NCBI GenBank assembly: GCA_023384415.1
Contig: JAHDWJ010000004.1
Coordinates: 49,675 to 113,674 of the forward strand
DNA length: 64,000 nt
DNA from: Anaerolineae bacterium
Lineage (GTDB): Bacteria; Chloroflexota; Anaerolineae; Promineifilales; Promineifilaceae
Direction of reading: 5' to 3'
This document shows, one piece after another, positions 26,174 to 34,644 of this stretch. Numbering within the stretch: position 1 is the stretch's first letter; each line of letters begins with the position of its first letter. The notes beneath the pieces are model-generated. The model did no database searches. It saw only the letters and a program-made list of their open reading frames with translations, and was not told where the DNA came from. Position numbers and translations under genes: made by a program.

Positions 26174-27058
26174 ACTGTGTTTAATCAACCGGGTTAATCC
26201 CTCCCTCAAAGGGGTGTGGGCCTGCCAGCCGGTGAGGGTATAGGCTGCGGCCGCGTCAGCCTGTTGGTGATTGATTTCGCCAGGGCGTTGGGGTAACACA
26301 CCTAAAAGCGGCTGCCCGCCCTGATTGCATAGACGATAGATCATCTGTACTGCTTCGGCCAGACTATAACTCTGACCGGTGCCCAGTTCAACGGTTATCC
26401 CAGGAGGGAGTTCTTTTTGACCAATTGCCTGGAATCCCCGCACCACATCATCAATGTAAATCCAATCCCGCTGCTGTTGGCCGTTGGTCATGGGGAAATC
26501 GTGCCCGGCGGCCGCAGCCATTGCCGCCATTGGTAATAACGCCCGTTTGTTTTGTCCTGGCCCATACGCCTGGAACACCATCCCCCCGATGATGGGCCAC
26601 CCCTGGGTGCGGGCATACATGAGGCAAAACTGCCACGCGGCCGCTTTGCTGGCGGCATACACATTCATCGCTGTCACCTCGCCGGGTGTCCGGGCCACGA
26701 TCATCTGCCGGGCGGTTCGGTTGGCTTCAAAGCTGGCCCGGAGTAGGTTTAAGGTGCCGGTCAGGTTGTGGCTCAAGGCATTGTTAGAAGAGAGAAAAGG
26801 ATCGTTGACCCCGGCGGCCGCCAGGTGAATGATCTGTTCTGGGGCGGCGTCGCGCACAGCACGAGCGGTCAGGTTGTAGTTGCGTAAATCAGCGTACACC
26901 AGATGGAGATGCGGCCGCAGCTCTTTCAACTTTCCTGGCAGCGGTCCCCCGGCATACCCTTCCCGCAGCAGCAAAACCAGCTCATCCCCCCCAGCCAGCA
27001 GATGGGCCACCAAATGCCGCCCAATGAACCCCGTACCGCCTGTCACCAAATAACGCAT
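26123..27058 (-). CDS. NAD-dependent epimerase/dehydratase (extended SDR)
   Basis: 311 residues. The cofactor loop is TGGTGFIGRH at the N-terminus; the catalytic pair is YAASKAA (Tyr, Lys). Family landmarks YGPGQNKRALLP and DWIYIDDVVRGF are both present. It most likely modifies a nucleotide sugar. The neighbouring upstream gene is a glucose-1-phosphate cytidylyltransferase-like enzyme, so a CDP-sugar substrate is a reasonable guess. The 3' end lies inside the convergent AEC gene. Confidence 0.87.
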   Translation of the reverse strand: MRYLVTGGTGFIGRHLVAHLLAGGDELVLLLREGYAGGPLPGKLKELRPHLHLVYADLRNYNLTARAVRDAAPEQIIHLAAAGVNDPFLSSNNALSHNLTGTLNLLRASFEANRTARQMIVARTPGEVTAMNVYAASKAAAWQFCLMYARTQGWPIIGGMVFQAYGPGQNKRALLPMAAMAAAAGHDFPMTNGQQQRDWIYIDDVVRGFQAIGQKELPPGITVELGTGQSYSLAEAVQMIYRLCNQGGQPLLGVLPQRPGEINHQQADAAAAYTLTGWQAHTPLREGLTRLIKHSSQPRPGDENSQGEGAE

Positions 27059-27088
27059 AGAGTTCCTAATACACGATTACACCATTAC

Positions 27089-27835
27089 CTACCAAATCTT
27101 CCACGGTGCGCCTTCTTGCCACATCTTTTCTAGCTCAATGTTATCTTTCATCGTGTTCATAGATTTCCAAAAACCGGTGTGGCGGTACATCATTAACTGC
27201 CCTTGGGCGGCCAGATGGGGCAATACCTGGGTTTCCAGGTTGCTGTATTCATCCTGGTTCATTATCTGAATGGCGGCCGCGTCCAGCAGCATGTACCCCC
27301 CGTTGATCCAATAAGGGAGACGCGGCCGCTCCACAAACCCAGCCACCCGTCCGGCCTCATCTGCTTCCACCACCCCATATTCCAGGTTAAGCTGGATGGC
27401 GGTCAGGGTCGCCAGCCGGCCGTGAGCCAGATGAAACTGGTATAGGGCGGTTAAATCCACATCAGCCACGTCATCCCCATAACTGACAAAATACCGTTCG
27501 GCGGGGATGTGCGCGGCCGCTTGAGCGATACGCCCCCCTTTCTCTGTGTTTAGCCCGGTGTCCAGCAGATCAACTTGCCAACCCGGGTGGGGGTGAGTGG
27601 CAAAATATTGTTCAATCGGTTCGGCCAGATGGCCCAGGCAGATGGTAAATCGGTTAAACCCATGGGCGGCAAAGCTGCTCATGACGTGCCACAAAATCGG
27701 CCGGCCACCCACCGGCACCATCTCCTTCTTAACTGGCTTTTCCCCACTTTGCATGCGGCTGCCCTGCCCCCCGGCTAAGATAATAACAGGTGTGAGAGGT
27801 GATGTATGAGGCGTGATGGGTGATAGGTGAGACAT
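27089..27835 (-). CDS. Sugar-1-phosphate nucleotidyltransferase (glucose-1-phosphate cytidylyltransferase-like)
   Basis: About 248 residues. The N-terminal nucleotide-binding signature is VIILAGGQGSRMQSGEKPVKK (in part); the metal site is SYGDDVADVD. The end GFWKSMNTMKDNIELEKMW followed by APWKIW matches the C-terminus of RfbF-type cytidylyltransferases, which make CDP-glucose. The ATG at 27835 is chosen because the upstream frame is low-complexity repeat (ATGAGGCGTGATGGGTGAT-type words). It lies 30 bases upstream of the epimerase gene, probably one operon. Confidence 0.85.
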   Translation of the reverse strand: MSHLSPITPHTSPLTPVIILAGGQGSRMQSGEKPVKKEMVPVGGRPILWHVMSSFAAHGFNRFTICLGHLAEPIEQYFATHPHPGWQVDLLDTGLNTEKGGRIAQAAAHIPAERYFVSYGDDVADVDLTALYQFHLAHGRLATLTAIQLNLEYGVVEADEAGRVAGFVERPRLPYWINGGYMLLDAAAIQIMNQDEYSNLETQVLPHLAAQGQLMMYRHTGFWKSMNTMKDNIELEKMWQEGAPWKIW

Positions 27836-28013
27836 ACGGGTAAATGGTAAAACACGGAATAGGCAGGAACACAGATAAAAAGCCATCTGTTAATTGATGA
27901 TACGAAAACTCGCGCAGAGACGCCAAGGCGCAGAGTTACCAGAAATGTTTGTGCCAATTCGTGTTATTTGTGGCTGCTTTCAGGAAACTCATCCGTGTTT
28001 TTTTGTTCTATCG
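27836..28013. repeat. Intergenic low-complexity words between mtnA and the nucleotidyltransferase
   Basis: 178 bases without a gene. They contain near-tandem words at the nucleotidyltransferase start (GGTGATGTATGAGGCGTGAT, partly inside the reading frame) and a CGCGCAGAGACGCCAAGGCGCAGAG piece of the dispersed CGCAAAG family. Nothing else is recognised. Confidence 0.55.
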
Positions 28014-29066
28014 TTACTTTTTCTGCTCCGCTTCGACGGCGCGGCGTAAGTTTTTGACGAACGGGGGATAGACGATACCTGCTTCGGTGACGATGCCGGT
28101 GACATAACGGTGCGGGGTCACATCAAAAGCCGGATTGCGGGCGGTAGCTCCATCCGGGGCAATTGGGGTCCCCCAGACAGCGACGACTTCGGTGGGATCC
28201 CGCTCTTCGATGGGGATGAGGTCACCATGGGCCAGGTTGAGATCAACGGTGCTGGTGGGGACAACAGGATAGAACGGTATGCCGTTTTCTTTGGCCAGAA
28301 CGGCCACCTGGTAGGTACCAATTTTGTTGGCGACATCTCCATTGGCGGCGGTGCGATCACTGCCGACCAATACCAGGTTGACTTCGCCTCGGCGCATGAA
28401 ATAGCCAGCCGCATTGTCGGCGATGAGGTCGTAGCTGATGCCCCGTTGTTGCAGCTCCCAGCAGGTAAGCCGTGCCCCCTGGAGCCGCGGCCGCGTTTCA
28501 TCTACCAGCACATGGATCTTTTTCCCTTGTTCATGGGCGGCAAAAATAACGCCCAAGGCTGTACCCCAATCAACAGTGGCCAGGGCGCCGGTGTTGCAAT
28601 GGTGCAGGATGGTATCGCCATCGCTTACCAGTTCAGCCCCATGAAACCCCATGCGCCGGTTGAGAGCCACATCTTCATCGGCCAGGTTTTGGGCTTCTTG
28701 GAGCAAGGCGTGGCGCACGTCGTCGGCACTGTCTAGCTCTTCGCTGACTGCCAGGCGCAAAAGCCGCTGTAAGGCCCAATACAGGTTGACGGCGGTGGGG
28801 CGGGCGGCGTTTAGATGGGCCGCGGCCGCTTCAATCTCTTTGATCAGGGTCAGCCGGTTAGTGGCCTGGCTTTGTTGGGCGGCCAGGGCTAAGCCGAAAG
28901 CGGCGGCCGCGCCAATGGCTGGGGCCCCTCGCACCACCATTTCTTGAATTGCCTGGGCCACAACCCGGTAATCCTCATATGCCACTATATCCACCGACCA
29001 GGGCAGGGTGCGCTGATCAATCATTTTGACATTGTTTTGCTCATAATCCCAAAAAACAGTTCGCAT
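28014..29066 (-). CDS. mtnA: S-methyl-5-thioribose-1-phosphate isomerase
   Basis: 350 residues, normal for the enzyme that converts methylthioribose-1-phosphate to methylthioribulose-1-phosphate in methionine salvage. Signatures are [17 protein letters not shown] near residue 50, the catalytic Cys in [13 protein letters not shown], and the catalytic Asp in [18 protein letters not shown]. It is related to eIF2B alpha subunits, but the active-site Cys and Asp identify MtnA. The ATG at 29066 has GGAG 5 bases upstream. The other salvage genes are not in this window. Confidence 0.95.
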   Translation of the reverse strand: MRTVFWDYEQNNVKMIDQRTLPWSVDIVAYEDYRVVAQAIQEMVVRGAPAIGAAAAFGLALAAQQSQATNRLTLIKEIEAAAAHLNAARPTAVNLYWALQRLLRLAVSEELDSADDVRHALLQEAQNLADEDVALNRRMGFHGAELVSDGDTILHHCNTGALATVDWGTALGVIFAAHEQGKKIHVLVDETRPRLQGARLTCWELQQRGISYDLIADNAAGYFMRRGEVNLVLVGSDRTAANGDVANKIGTYQVAVLAKENGIPFYPVVPTSTVDLNLAHGDLIPIEERDPTEVVAVWGTPIAPDGATARNPAFDVTPHRYVTGIVTEAGIVYPPFVKNLRRAVEAEQKK

Positions 29067-29162
29067 TCTCAACTCCTGTGGAAATAAGGATGAATTATGA
29101 ATTATGAATTATGGAAGTGACATACTTGCAGACTCGCTGCTCGCCAATTCGTCCTTTTCATC

Positions 29163-30014
29163 TCATCCACGCGCCAGGATAAGTTCGGTCAATTCGGGGG
29201 GGCAGTTGAAGCGGAAGGGGACATCACTGAGTGTGCCGACCCCCCGGCTAGTGTACAGGTGTAATCCTTCTACCTGGTAATACCCCTGATCATATTTTTG
29301 CCCCAGCACTGGCAAGATGAGCGGCCCCAAGATGGGCAGCCGTATTTGCCCGCCATGGGTGTGGCCGGAAAGTTGCAGGTGGAATTGGGGATAGCGGCAG
29401 ATAATATCAGCGACATCTGGCTCATGGACGAGGAGGATGTTGGTGGTATGGGAGGGCAGGCCATCTACTGCCGGGCGGATTTGCGGCCGCCCCCGTAACC
29501 AATCATCAAGGCCAATAAGAGAGAGCGCGGCCGCGTCCCCACTCAGAGTCACATTTTCATTCCATAGCAGCTTGATTCCCACCTCTTCCAGCCCGTACCG
29601 TACCGCACTGGCCCCGCGCCGGTGATCATGGTTGCCTAATACGGCATAAACGCCCCACCTGGCTTTGAGTTCGGCCAATGTTTCCATGAGTTCTGGCAGC
29701 CCATCCAGATTGCTGTCTACAAAATCACCAGTCAGGACGATAAGATCGGGCTGCAAAAGGTTGGTCTGGCTGACTACATGCTGCAAATAGGTCAGGGTGT
29801 TCTTATTATCGTTGTAATGAAAATCGCTCAACTGCACCAAACGGAACCCCTCCAGGCTGGAGTGCAGGCCGGGCAGTGGTATAACCTGCTGCTGGTGAAT
29901 GAGCCGCTCTGGTTCGATAAAAGCGGCGTAATGGTAGCCGGTCGCGGCCGCGACCCCCCCAGCGGCCATTGTTCCCCCCAGCATTTGTAAAAAACGGCGT
30001 CGGGAAACTTTCAT
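29163..30014 (-). CDS. Tat-exported calcineurin-like metallophosphoesterase
   Basis: 283 residues. The N-terminus SRRRFLQMLGG plus a hydrophobic stretch is a twin-arginine signal, so it is exported folded. The dinuclear metal centre is complete: LSDFHYN, TGDFVDSN, GNHDHRR, a His in VHEPD and SGHTHGGQ. The family (YaeI-like) includes phosphodiesterases acting on lipids or nucleotides. It overlaps the upstream GDPD gene by four bases. A shared role in processing glycerophospholipid breakdown products outside the membrane is plausible. Confidence 0.92.
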   Translation of the reverse strand: MKVSRRRFLQMLGGTMAAGGVAAATGYHYAAFIEPERLIHQQQVIPLPGLHSSLEGFRLVQLSDFHYNDNKNTLTYLQHVVSQTNLLQPDLIVLTGDFVDSNLDGLPELMETLAELKARWGVYAVLGNHDHRRGASAVRYGLEEVGIKLLWNENVTLSGDAAALSLIGLDDWLRGRPQIRPAVDGLPSHTTNILLVHEPDVADIICRYPQFHLQLSGHTHGGQIRLPILGPLILPVLGQKYDQGYYQVEGLHLYTSRGVGTLSDVPFRFNCPPELTELILARG

Positions 30015-30904
30015 CTTCCCAGCAGCTCCAAGAGCAAATCAGGCCGATTGGTGATGATCCCATTTACCCCCAGGTCAATAAAGCGGCGCATTTCCGCCGG
30101 GTCATCAATGGTCCACACATGCACCTGAATATTTTGACGGTGTGCCCCGCGCACAAATCGCCCTGTAAGAACATGAATTGAGCCGAAATATTCAGGCACC
30201 TGGAACGCTTCCATAGAGGGCTGATAGGTGGCCCCCAGGAAGGCGGTGTTCAGGCCAAAAAAGAGGCGGGTTTCATTTGAGGCGGCTCCGGTGGCTACCC
30301 CAGGGCAGCTTTCCCGAAACGCCTTGATCGTTTCATCGTTAAAGGAAACAACCAGCACTTCCTCTTCTTTATTGTATTGCTGGATCAGGTCACACAGAGG
30401 CCCGGTGATTGGCGGTTGGTGCTGTTTAATCTCAATATTGATTCGCGCTCTGGGGAAGGTTTGGAATATCTCTTCCAGGGTGGGCACGGTGATGCCCTGG
30501 TCGCGGTAGGGGAAATCGGTGGGATTTTCCCGGTTGTGGGGCCATTGGTAGGCGGCGTCCAGGGTTTTAATTTGGGCCAGGGTGAGATCGTTGACGCGGC
30601 CGCTACCGTTCGTCGTCCTATCCACCGTAGCATCATGGATTACCACCAGGTGCCCATCAGCCGTACTGTGAATATCCAGTTCCAACACATCTGCCCCCAG
30701 ATCGTAGGCATTTTGGAAGGCCGGCAAGGTATTATCCGGGCGTAAATGCTCTCCCCCCTGGTGGGCGATCACCAACACCTCTGGGATGTTGGCAAAATAG
30801 GGATGGTCGGGACGCGGCCGCGCCATGAGGGCCAACGCCACATAAAGGAGCAAACACGCGCCTACAATCGAACCCACAATACGGATAATTTTTCTTCGCT
30901 GCAT
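30011..30904 (-). CDS. Glycerophosphodiester phosphodiesterase
   Basis: About 297 residues with one N-terminal membrane anchor (about 8-25) facing the catalytic TIM barrel outward. The GDPD signature is HQGGEHLRPDNTLPAF, then the catalytic and metal residues in ELDIHSTADGHLVVIHD. The barrel ends VWTIDDPAEMRRFIDLGVNG. It hydrolyses glycerophosphodiesters to glycerol-3-phosphate and an alcohol. The ATG at 30904 (MQRRKIIR) places the membrane helix normally; the frame is open to 30985. It is coupled to the phosphoesterase gene by ATGA overlap. Confidence 0.9.
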   Translation of the reverse strand: MQRRKIIRIVGSIVGACLLLYVALALMARPRPDHPYFANIPEVLVIAHQGGEHLRPDNTLPAFQNAYDLGADVLELDIHSTADGHLVVIHDATVDRTTNGSGRVNDLTLAQIKTLDAAYQWPHNRENPTDFPYRDQGITVPTLEEIFQTFPRARINIEIKQHQPPITGPLCDLIQQYNKEEEVLVVSFNDETIKAFRESCPGVATGAASNETRLFFGLNTAFLGATYQPSMEAFQVPEYFGSIHVLTGRFVRGAHRQNIQVHVWTIDDPAEMRRFIDLGVNGIITNRPDLLLELLGR

Positions 30905-31154
30905 AAGCCAAATCCATTGAGTGACAAATCGTACAACCCTAATCCGCCTCTTGCTTAATCCGTTGTTGTTCCCCCATAACAACATCTATCGTAACTTTAG
31001 CCAATAACCACCGAATTGACTACCTGAATGAAAAATAGCTTCTAGTTTCTAACTTTCCTCCTGTTCCCCTAGCTGCTCCATTAAAACTCCGCCCGTTTGG
31101 TTGCCATACGCCTGCCTTGCCGTATAATTTTGGGCACTTCTCAGAACTCGAAAC
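30905..31154. other. Intergenic region before the chelatase pair
   Basis: The first part of a 418-base gap, between divergent GDPD and chelatase genes. TTGCCA at 31101-31106 and TATAAT at 31123-31128, spacing 16, form a plausible plus-strand promoter. The remaining sequence shows no gene. The second half of the gap holds the R1 palindromic element and AGAAACTAGAAACTAG repeats. Confidence 0.4.
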
Positions 31155-31276
31155 TATACCCATCGTGGTCATAAAGTGACATTCCAGTTGGAGACTGGAG
31201 ACTGGGGACTGGGGACTGGTTAATCTCGAGTCTCCAGTCTCATTGAAAATGTCAGTTTATGACCGTTGGCAGTATA
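31155..31276. repeat. MITE-like palindromic element, family R1, copy 1
   Basis: About 122 bases bounded by imperfect terminal inverted repeats. The left end contains GGTCATAAAGTGACATTCCA; the right end, reverse-complemented, contains GGTCATAAACTGACATTTTC. The interior has GGAGACTGGAGACTGGGGACTGG-type tandem words and a TCTCGAGTCTCCAGTCTC arm. It has no open frame. A second copy, almost identical but inverted, lies at 51792-51906. No clear target-site duplication is seen. Confidence 0.85.
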
Positions 31277-31322
31277 GAAATTAGAAACTAGAAACTAGAA
31301 ACTGAACCACACCGGAGAACTT

Positions 31323-32441
31323 ATGAGTCGCAGCCACGCTGTTTATCCATTTACTGCTATCGTTGGTCAGGAACGTATGAAACGGGCGTTGATTCTGAAC
31401 GCTGTCAGCCCGCGTATTGGCGGAGTTCTGATTCGGGGGGAACGAGGGACAGCCAAATCTACGGCCGCCCGCGCCCTGGCTTCTTTGCTGCCGCAACTGC
31501 CGGTCATCGCCGGCTGCCATTTTGGTTGTGACCCCAAACGACCTGATGAATGGTGTGATGATTGCCGCCGCCGCTTCCGCGATGAAGGGGAAGCGATGAA
31601 GGTGACCAATTGGCCCACCCCGTTTGTGGATTTGCCAGTGAGCGCCACTGAGGATCGTGTAGTAGGTACGCTGGATATTGAGAAGGCAATTCAGAAAGGG
31701 GAGAAACATTTTGAGCCGGGAGTACTGGCGGCCGCGAACCGGGGGTTACTCTATGTTGACGAAGTTAATTTGCTTGACGATCATGTCGTGGATTTGCTCC
31801 TGGACTCGGCGGCGATGGGGGTCAATGTGGTGGAACGAGAGGGGATCAGCTTCACCCACCCGGCCAAATTTATTTTGGTAGGTACCATGAACCCTGAAGA
31901 AGGAGATTTGCGGCCGCAGCTGTTAGACCGGTTCGCCTTTTGCGTCAACATCCAAAGCCTACGCGATCCCCGGGATCGGGTGGCTATCATGGAACGGCGC
32001 GTCGCTTTTGAAGTTGCGCCTGAACAGTTTTATGAGCAGTGGATAAGTGAGGAGCAGAAATTATCAGAGCGTATCGCCAGGGCCCGGGAAATGGTGCGTG
32101 AGGTCAAATACACCCGGCGTGATTTGGGGGCTATTGCTACCCTCACCGCATCCATGAATGTGGACGGACACCGGGCTGACCTGGTTATTTTGCGCGGGGC
32201 ACAGGCCCATGCCGCTTTTAATGGACGGCGGCAAATCAACGAGATGGATATTCTCCAGGCCGCCGAGCTGGCCCTGCCTCACCGGGTTAAGGTGCGGGCA
32301 TTCCAGGATGCCAGCGTGACTATGCAAGATATGCAGGAGCGACTCTCCCAGGTACCCAGCGATTTCGACAGTGACGAAATGGGACAGCCTACCGAACAAG
32401 AGGTGGCCGACCCCAGTGCGGTAAAAAAAAACAAGCCTTAG
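31323..32441 (+). CDS. Magnesium-chelatase subunit I-like AAA+ ATPase (ChlI/BchI)
   Basis: 372 residues. The start YPFTAIVGQERMKRALIL is the ChlI hallmark, Walker A is GERGTAKST, and the family's Cys insert is present (CHFGCDPKRPDEWCDDC). Walker B region is LLYVDEVNLLDDHVVD. The C-terminal helical part ends in an acidic disordered tail. In phototrophs this subunit powers metal insertion into porphyrin with D and H subunits. Here it is followed eight bases later by a VWA gene (D-like), but no H subunit is in the window. The ATG follows CGGAGAACTT. Confidence 0.92.
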   Translation: MSRSHAVYPFTAIVGQERMKRALILNAVSPRIGGVLIRGERGTAKSTAARALASLLPQLPVIAGCHFGCDPKRPDEWCDDCRRRFRDEGEAMKVTNWPTPFVDLPVSATEDRVVGTLDIEKAIQKGEKHFEPGVLAAANRGLLYVDEVNLLDDHVVDLLLDSAAMGVNVVEREGISFTHPAKFILVGTMNPEEGDLRPQLLDRFAFCVNIQSLRDPRDRVAIMERRVAFEVAPEQFYEQWISEEQKLSERIARAREMVREVKYTRRDLGAIATLTASMNVDGHRADLVILRGAQAHAAFNGRRQINEMDILQAAELALPHRVKVRAFQDASVTMQDMQERLSQVPSDFDSDEMGQPTEQEVADPSAVKKNKP

Positions 32442-32449
32442 ATTCGGAG

Positions 32450-33379
32450 GTGTCTGAGGGAGCGGAAACCCGGCAAACAGAAGCCGCTCCCCAGATGGTG
32501 CCGCAAACCCCCCAAGATAGCCAATGGTGGGAAGGGGGGCAAAAAATTCAATCTAAACAAGAGTTCACCACCCGGCGGCTAGATACACAGCTAGACCGGC
32601 TGACACGCAATCAGGCCGGCCGCCGCTCCCGCACCAAAACGGACCGCAAACGAGGCCGCTACATTCAGGCCCGCCTCCCCCGACAAAGCAAAGTAACTGA
32701 CCTGGCCTTTGACGCTACCTTGCGCGCGGCCGCGCCCTACCAATCCCAGCGGGACCATACCCATGTCGCCCTGGCCTTAGAAAAGGGCGATCTGCGCGAA
32801 AAAGTGCGTGTTCGCCGCTCCGCCAACCTAATCATTTTTGTGGTAGATGCCAGTTGGAGTATGGCCGTTGCCGAGCGGATGGAAGCAACCAAAGGGGCCA
32901 TTATGTCCCTGCTCACTGATGCCTACCAGCGGCGAGACCGGGTAGGGTTGATTGTGTTTAATAAAAATCAGGCCAATTTAGTGCTGCCCCCCACCAACTC
33001 CGTACAGTTGGCGAAAAAAGCATTAGCTGATATTGCTGTTGGCGGCAAAACACCCCTGTCTGCCGGGCTGCTAATGGCCTATGAGGTATTTCGCCAGGAA
33101 GCGTTTACCCACCCCGACGTGATCCCCTTGATGATTCTATTAACCGATGGGGCCGGCAATGTGAGTTTGAGTGACATTCCACCCCAGGATGAGGCTCACC
33201 GTATTGCGGACCTGATTGCTGAATCTGAAGTTCGCTCGCTGGTAATAAATATGGAACATGCCGCTTTTGATCAGGGGTTAGCCCGGTTATTGGCCGATAG
33301 ACTGCATTGCCCCTGTCTGAGCCTGGCTGATTTGCGGGCTGACACGTTATACCGAACGGTGCTGGAGCGATTGGAGTAA
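32450..33379 (+). CDS. VWA-domain protein, magnesium-chelatase subunit D-like
   Basis: 309 residues. Residues 1-80 are a charged linker (Arg/Lys-rich, GRRSRTKTDRKRGRY), as in the tail of ChlD/BchD. The C-terminal half is a von Willebrand A domain with MIDAS residues DASWS (133-137), the Thr in GKTPLSAG and the Asp in LTDGAGN. The AAA+ half of a full ChlD is absent, so this is the integrin-like part only. It starts with GTG. It pairs with the ChlI-like ATPase directly upstream and probably docks onto it. Confidence 0.88.
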   Translation: MSEGAETRQTEAAPQMVPQTPQDSQWWEGGQKIQSKQEFTTRRLDTQLDRLTRNQAGRRSRTKTDRKRGRYIQARLPRQSKVTDLAFDATLRAAAPYQSQRDHTHVALALEKGDLREKVRVRRSANLIIFVVDASWSMAVAERMEATKGAIMSLLTDAYQRRDRVGLIVFNKNQANLVLPPTNSVQLAKKALADIAVGGKTPLSAGLLMAYEVFRQEAFTHPDVIPLMILLTDGAGNVSLSDIPPQDEAHRIADLIAESEVRSLVINMEHAAFDQGLARLLADRLHCPCLSLADLRADTLYRTVLERLE

Positions 33380-33496
33380 GAAAATATTAAAATTAGCTTT
33401 GCAAAATATTGACATTTTCTTTTCATCCGTGTATGCTTATGATGTATTGGCGCATGGGACACCCAATACAGGACATTTCTATTCCTCCTTTTGTGG

Positions 33497-33531
33497 AAAC
33501 GAGCGGCTAAACAAGCCGCTCGTTTCGTTTT
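33497..33531 (+). terminator. Rho-independent terminator after the chelatase pair
   Basis: The hairpin AAACGAGCGGC/GCCGCTCGTTT with loop TAAACAA is followed by CGTTTT. It lies between the convergent VWA and SGNH genes and may work in both directions, since the A-rich left side is T-rich on the other strand. Confidence 0.8.
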
Positions 33532-33557
33532 GGGTTAAATGGCTCACGCTTCTCCAT

Positions 33558-34631
33558 TCAAGCGTTTATTCTGGCAGCGATAATCGGAACTAACTTTTCG
33601 GCGATGTAAGCAAAGCCGTCGGCATTGGGATGTAAAAACCCGTCTGCATAGTAAGAATTTTCCTGGGGTGAGATTTGCAATCCATCTATCACAATCAGAT
33701 TGGGATAGCCTGATGCTTCTTTTTCAATCAATCGAATAACATCTAAAAATTGACCGCACTTTTGACGCTCATTCATATCGGCACGCCAGAATGGGGTTAT
33801 GGCAAAAATGGGGGTATCAGAAAAGAGTAGGTTGAGCTTTTGATAAAAACTTCGCACATTCTCTCTGATGGAGTTCAGGTCCGGATTAAAAAACCAATCA
33901 TTAGTGCCATAAGCGACAGTTATAAATTTAGGGCGAGGAAGTGTGGTAAACCCATTTAGAACAGCGGCATCATAATGGTACCCGCCAACGCCTTGATTAT
34001 GCCCGTCAAGATGAAGCGCATCTGCAACCAGGGTTACGTAACATGTGGATGGGTTTGTTGTGGTATATCCCTGGGTAATGGAATCTCCCAAGGCATAAAA
34101 TTTCGCCTTTGTTTCTGGTACGGCCTGTATTACCCCATCGCTAGTTAGATTCCTGATTCCGGCGTTGGTGAGCAAAGGCAGATACAGTTTTACTAGAACA
34201 TCTGCTTTGGCCTCATTTGCCAGATCTATTTCGATGGTACCGCTCTTTAGTTGTGGTGAGGCTATTTTTTGACCGTTGGCATAGAGATCAAAAGCCGCAG
34301 GAAACTGTAAATTACCGCCACTATTGCTGTATTTTCTTGTTTTCTTGATGTTTTCAATGAGTCTCACCTTGCCCATTTCTCTGACAAGGGTAAAGATAAG
34401 CTGCCAGGCCGGCTCTTTTTGGCACTCGAAACTTATCTTGGTGCCATTGGTCTTAAAGAGAAGATAAACCCCTGCCGGGCATTTTGCCCCCTGGCGGAAG
34501 AGTGGTCTTTGGGCATAGACAGTCAATTGTTCATCTGTGAAGCGTTGAAAATAGCAAAAACCATCTCGTTTTTGTTTCACCTTAACAAGGTTACGCGCCA
34601 GATGGTCCAATTTATGATTATCGAAAACCAT
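33558..34631 (-). CDS. SGNH/GDSL-family hydrolase
   Basis: 357 residues. A beta-rich N-terminal domain (about 1-165) precedes the SGNH fold: block I ALGDSITQGYT (nucleophile Ser), block III GTNDW, and the catalytic dyad DGFLHPNADGF (Asp, His). Such N-domain plus SGNH pairs occur in carbohydrate esterases and acyl-transfer tailoring enzymes; the substrate is unknown. No signal peptide is seen. The gene is AT-richer than its surroundings, uses AAA/ATT-type codons, and holds no GCGGCCGC octamer, suggesting a recent arrival. It follows the sensor kinase stop by 13 bases. Confidence 0.85.
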   Translation of the reverse strand: MVFDNHKLDHLARNLVKVKQKRDGFCYFQRFTDEQLTVYAQRPLFRQGAKCPAGVYLLFKTNGTKISFECQKEPAWQLIFTLVREMGKVRLIENIKKTRKYSNSGGNLQFPAAFDLYANGQKIASPQLKSGTIEIDLANEAKADVLVKLYLPLLTNAGIRNLTSDGVIQAVPETKAKFYALGDSITQGYTTTNPSTCYVTLVADALHLDGHNQGVGGYHYDAAVLNGFTTLPRPKFITVAYGTNDWFFNPDLNSIRENVRSFYQKLNLLFSDTPIFAITPFWRADMNERQKCGQFLDVIRLIEKEASGYPNLIVIDGLQISPQENSYYADGFLHPNADGFAYIAEKLVPIIAARINA

Positions 34632-34644
34632 GGTGGGTCTCTTT

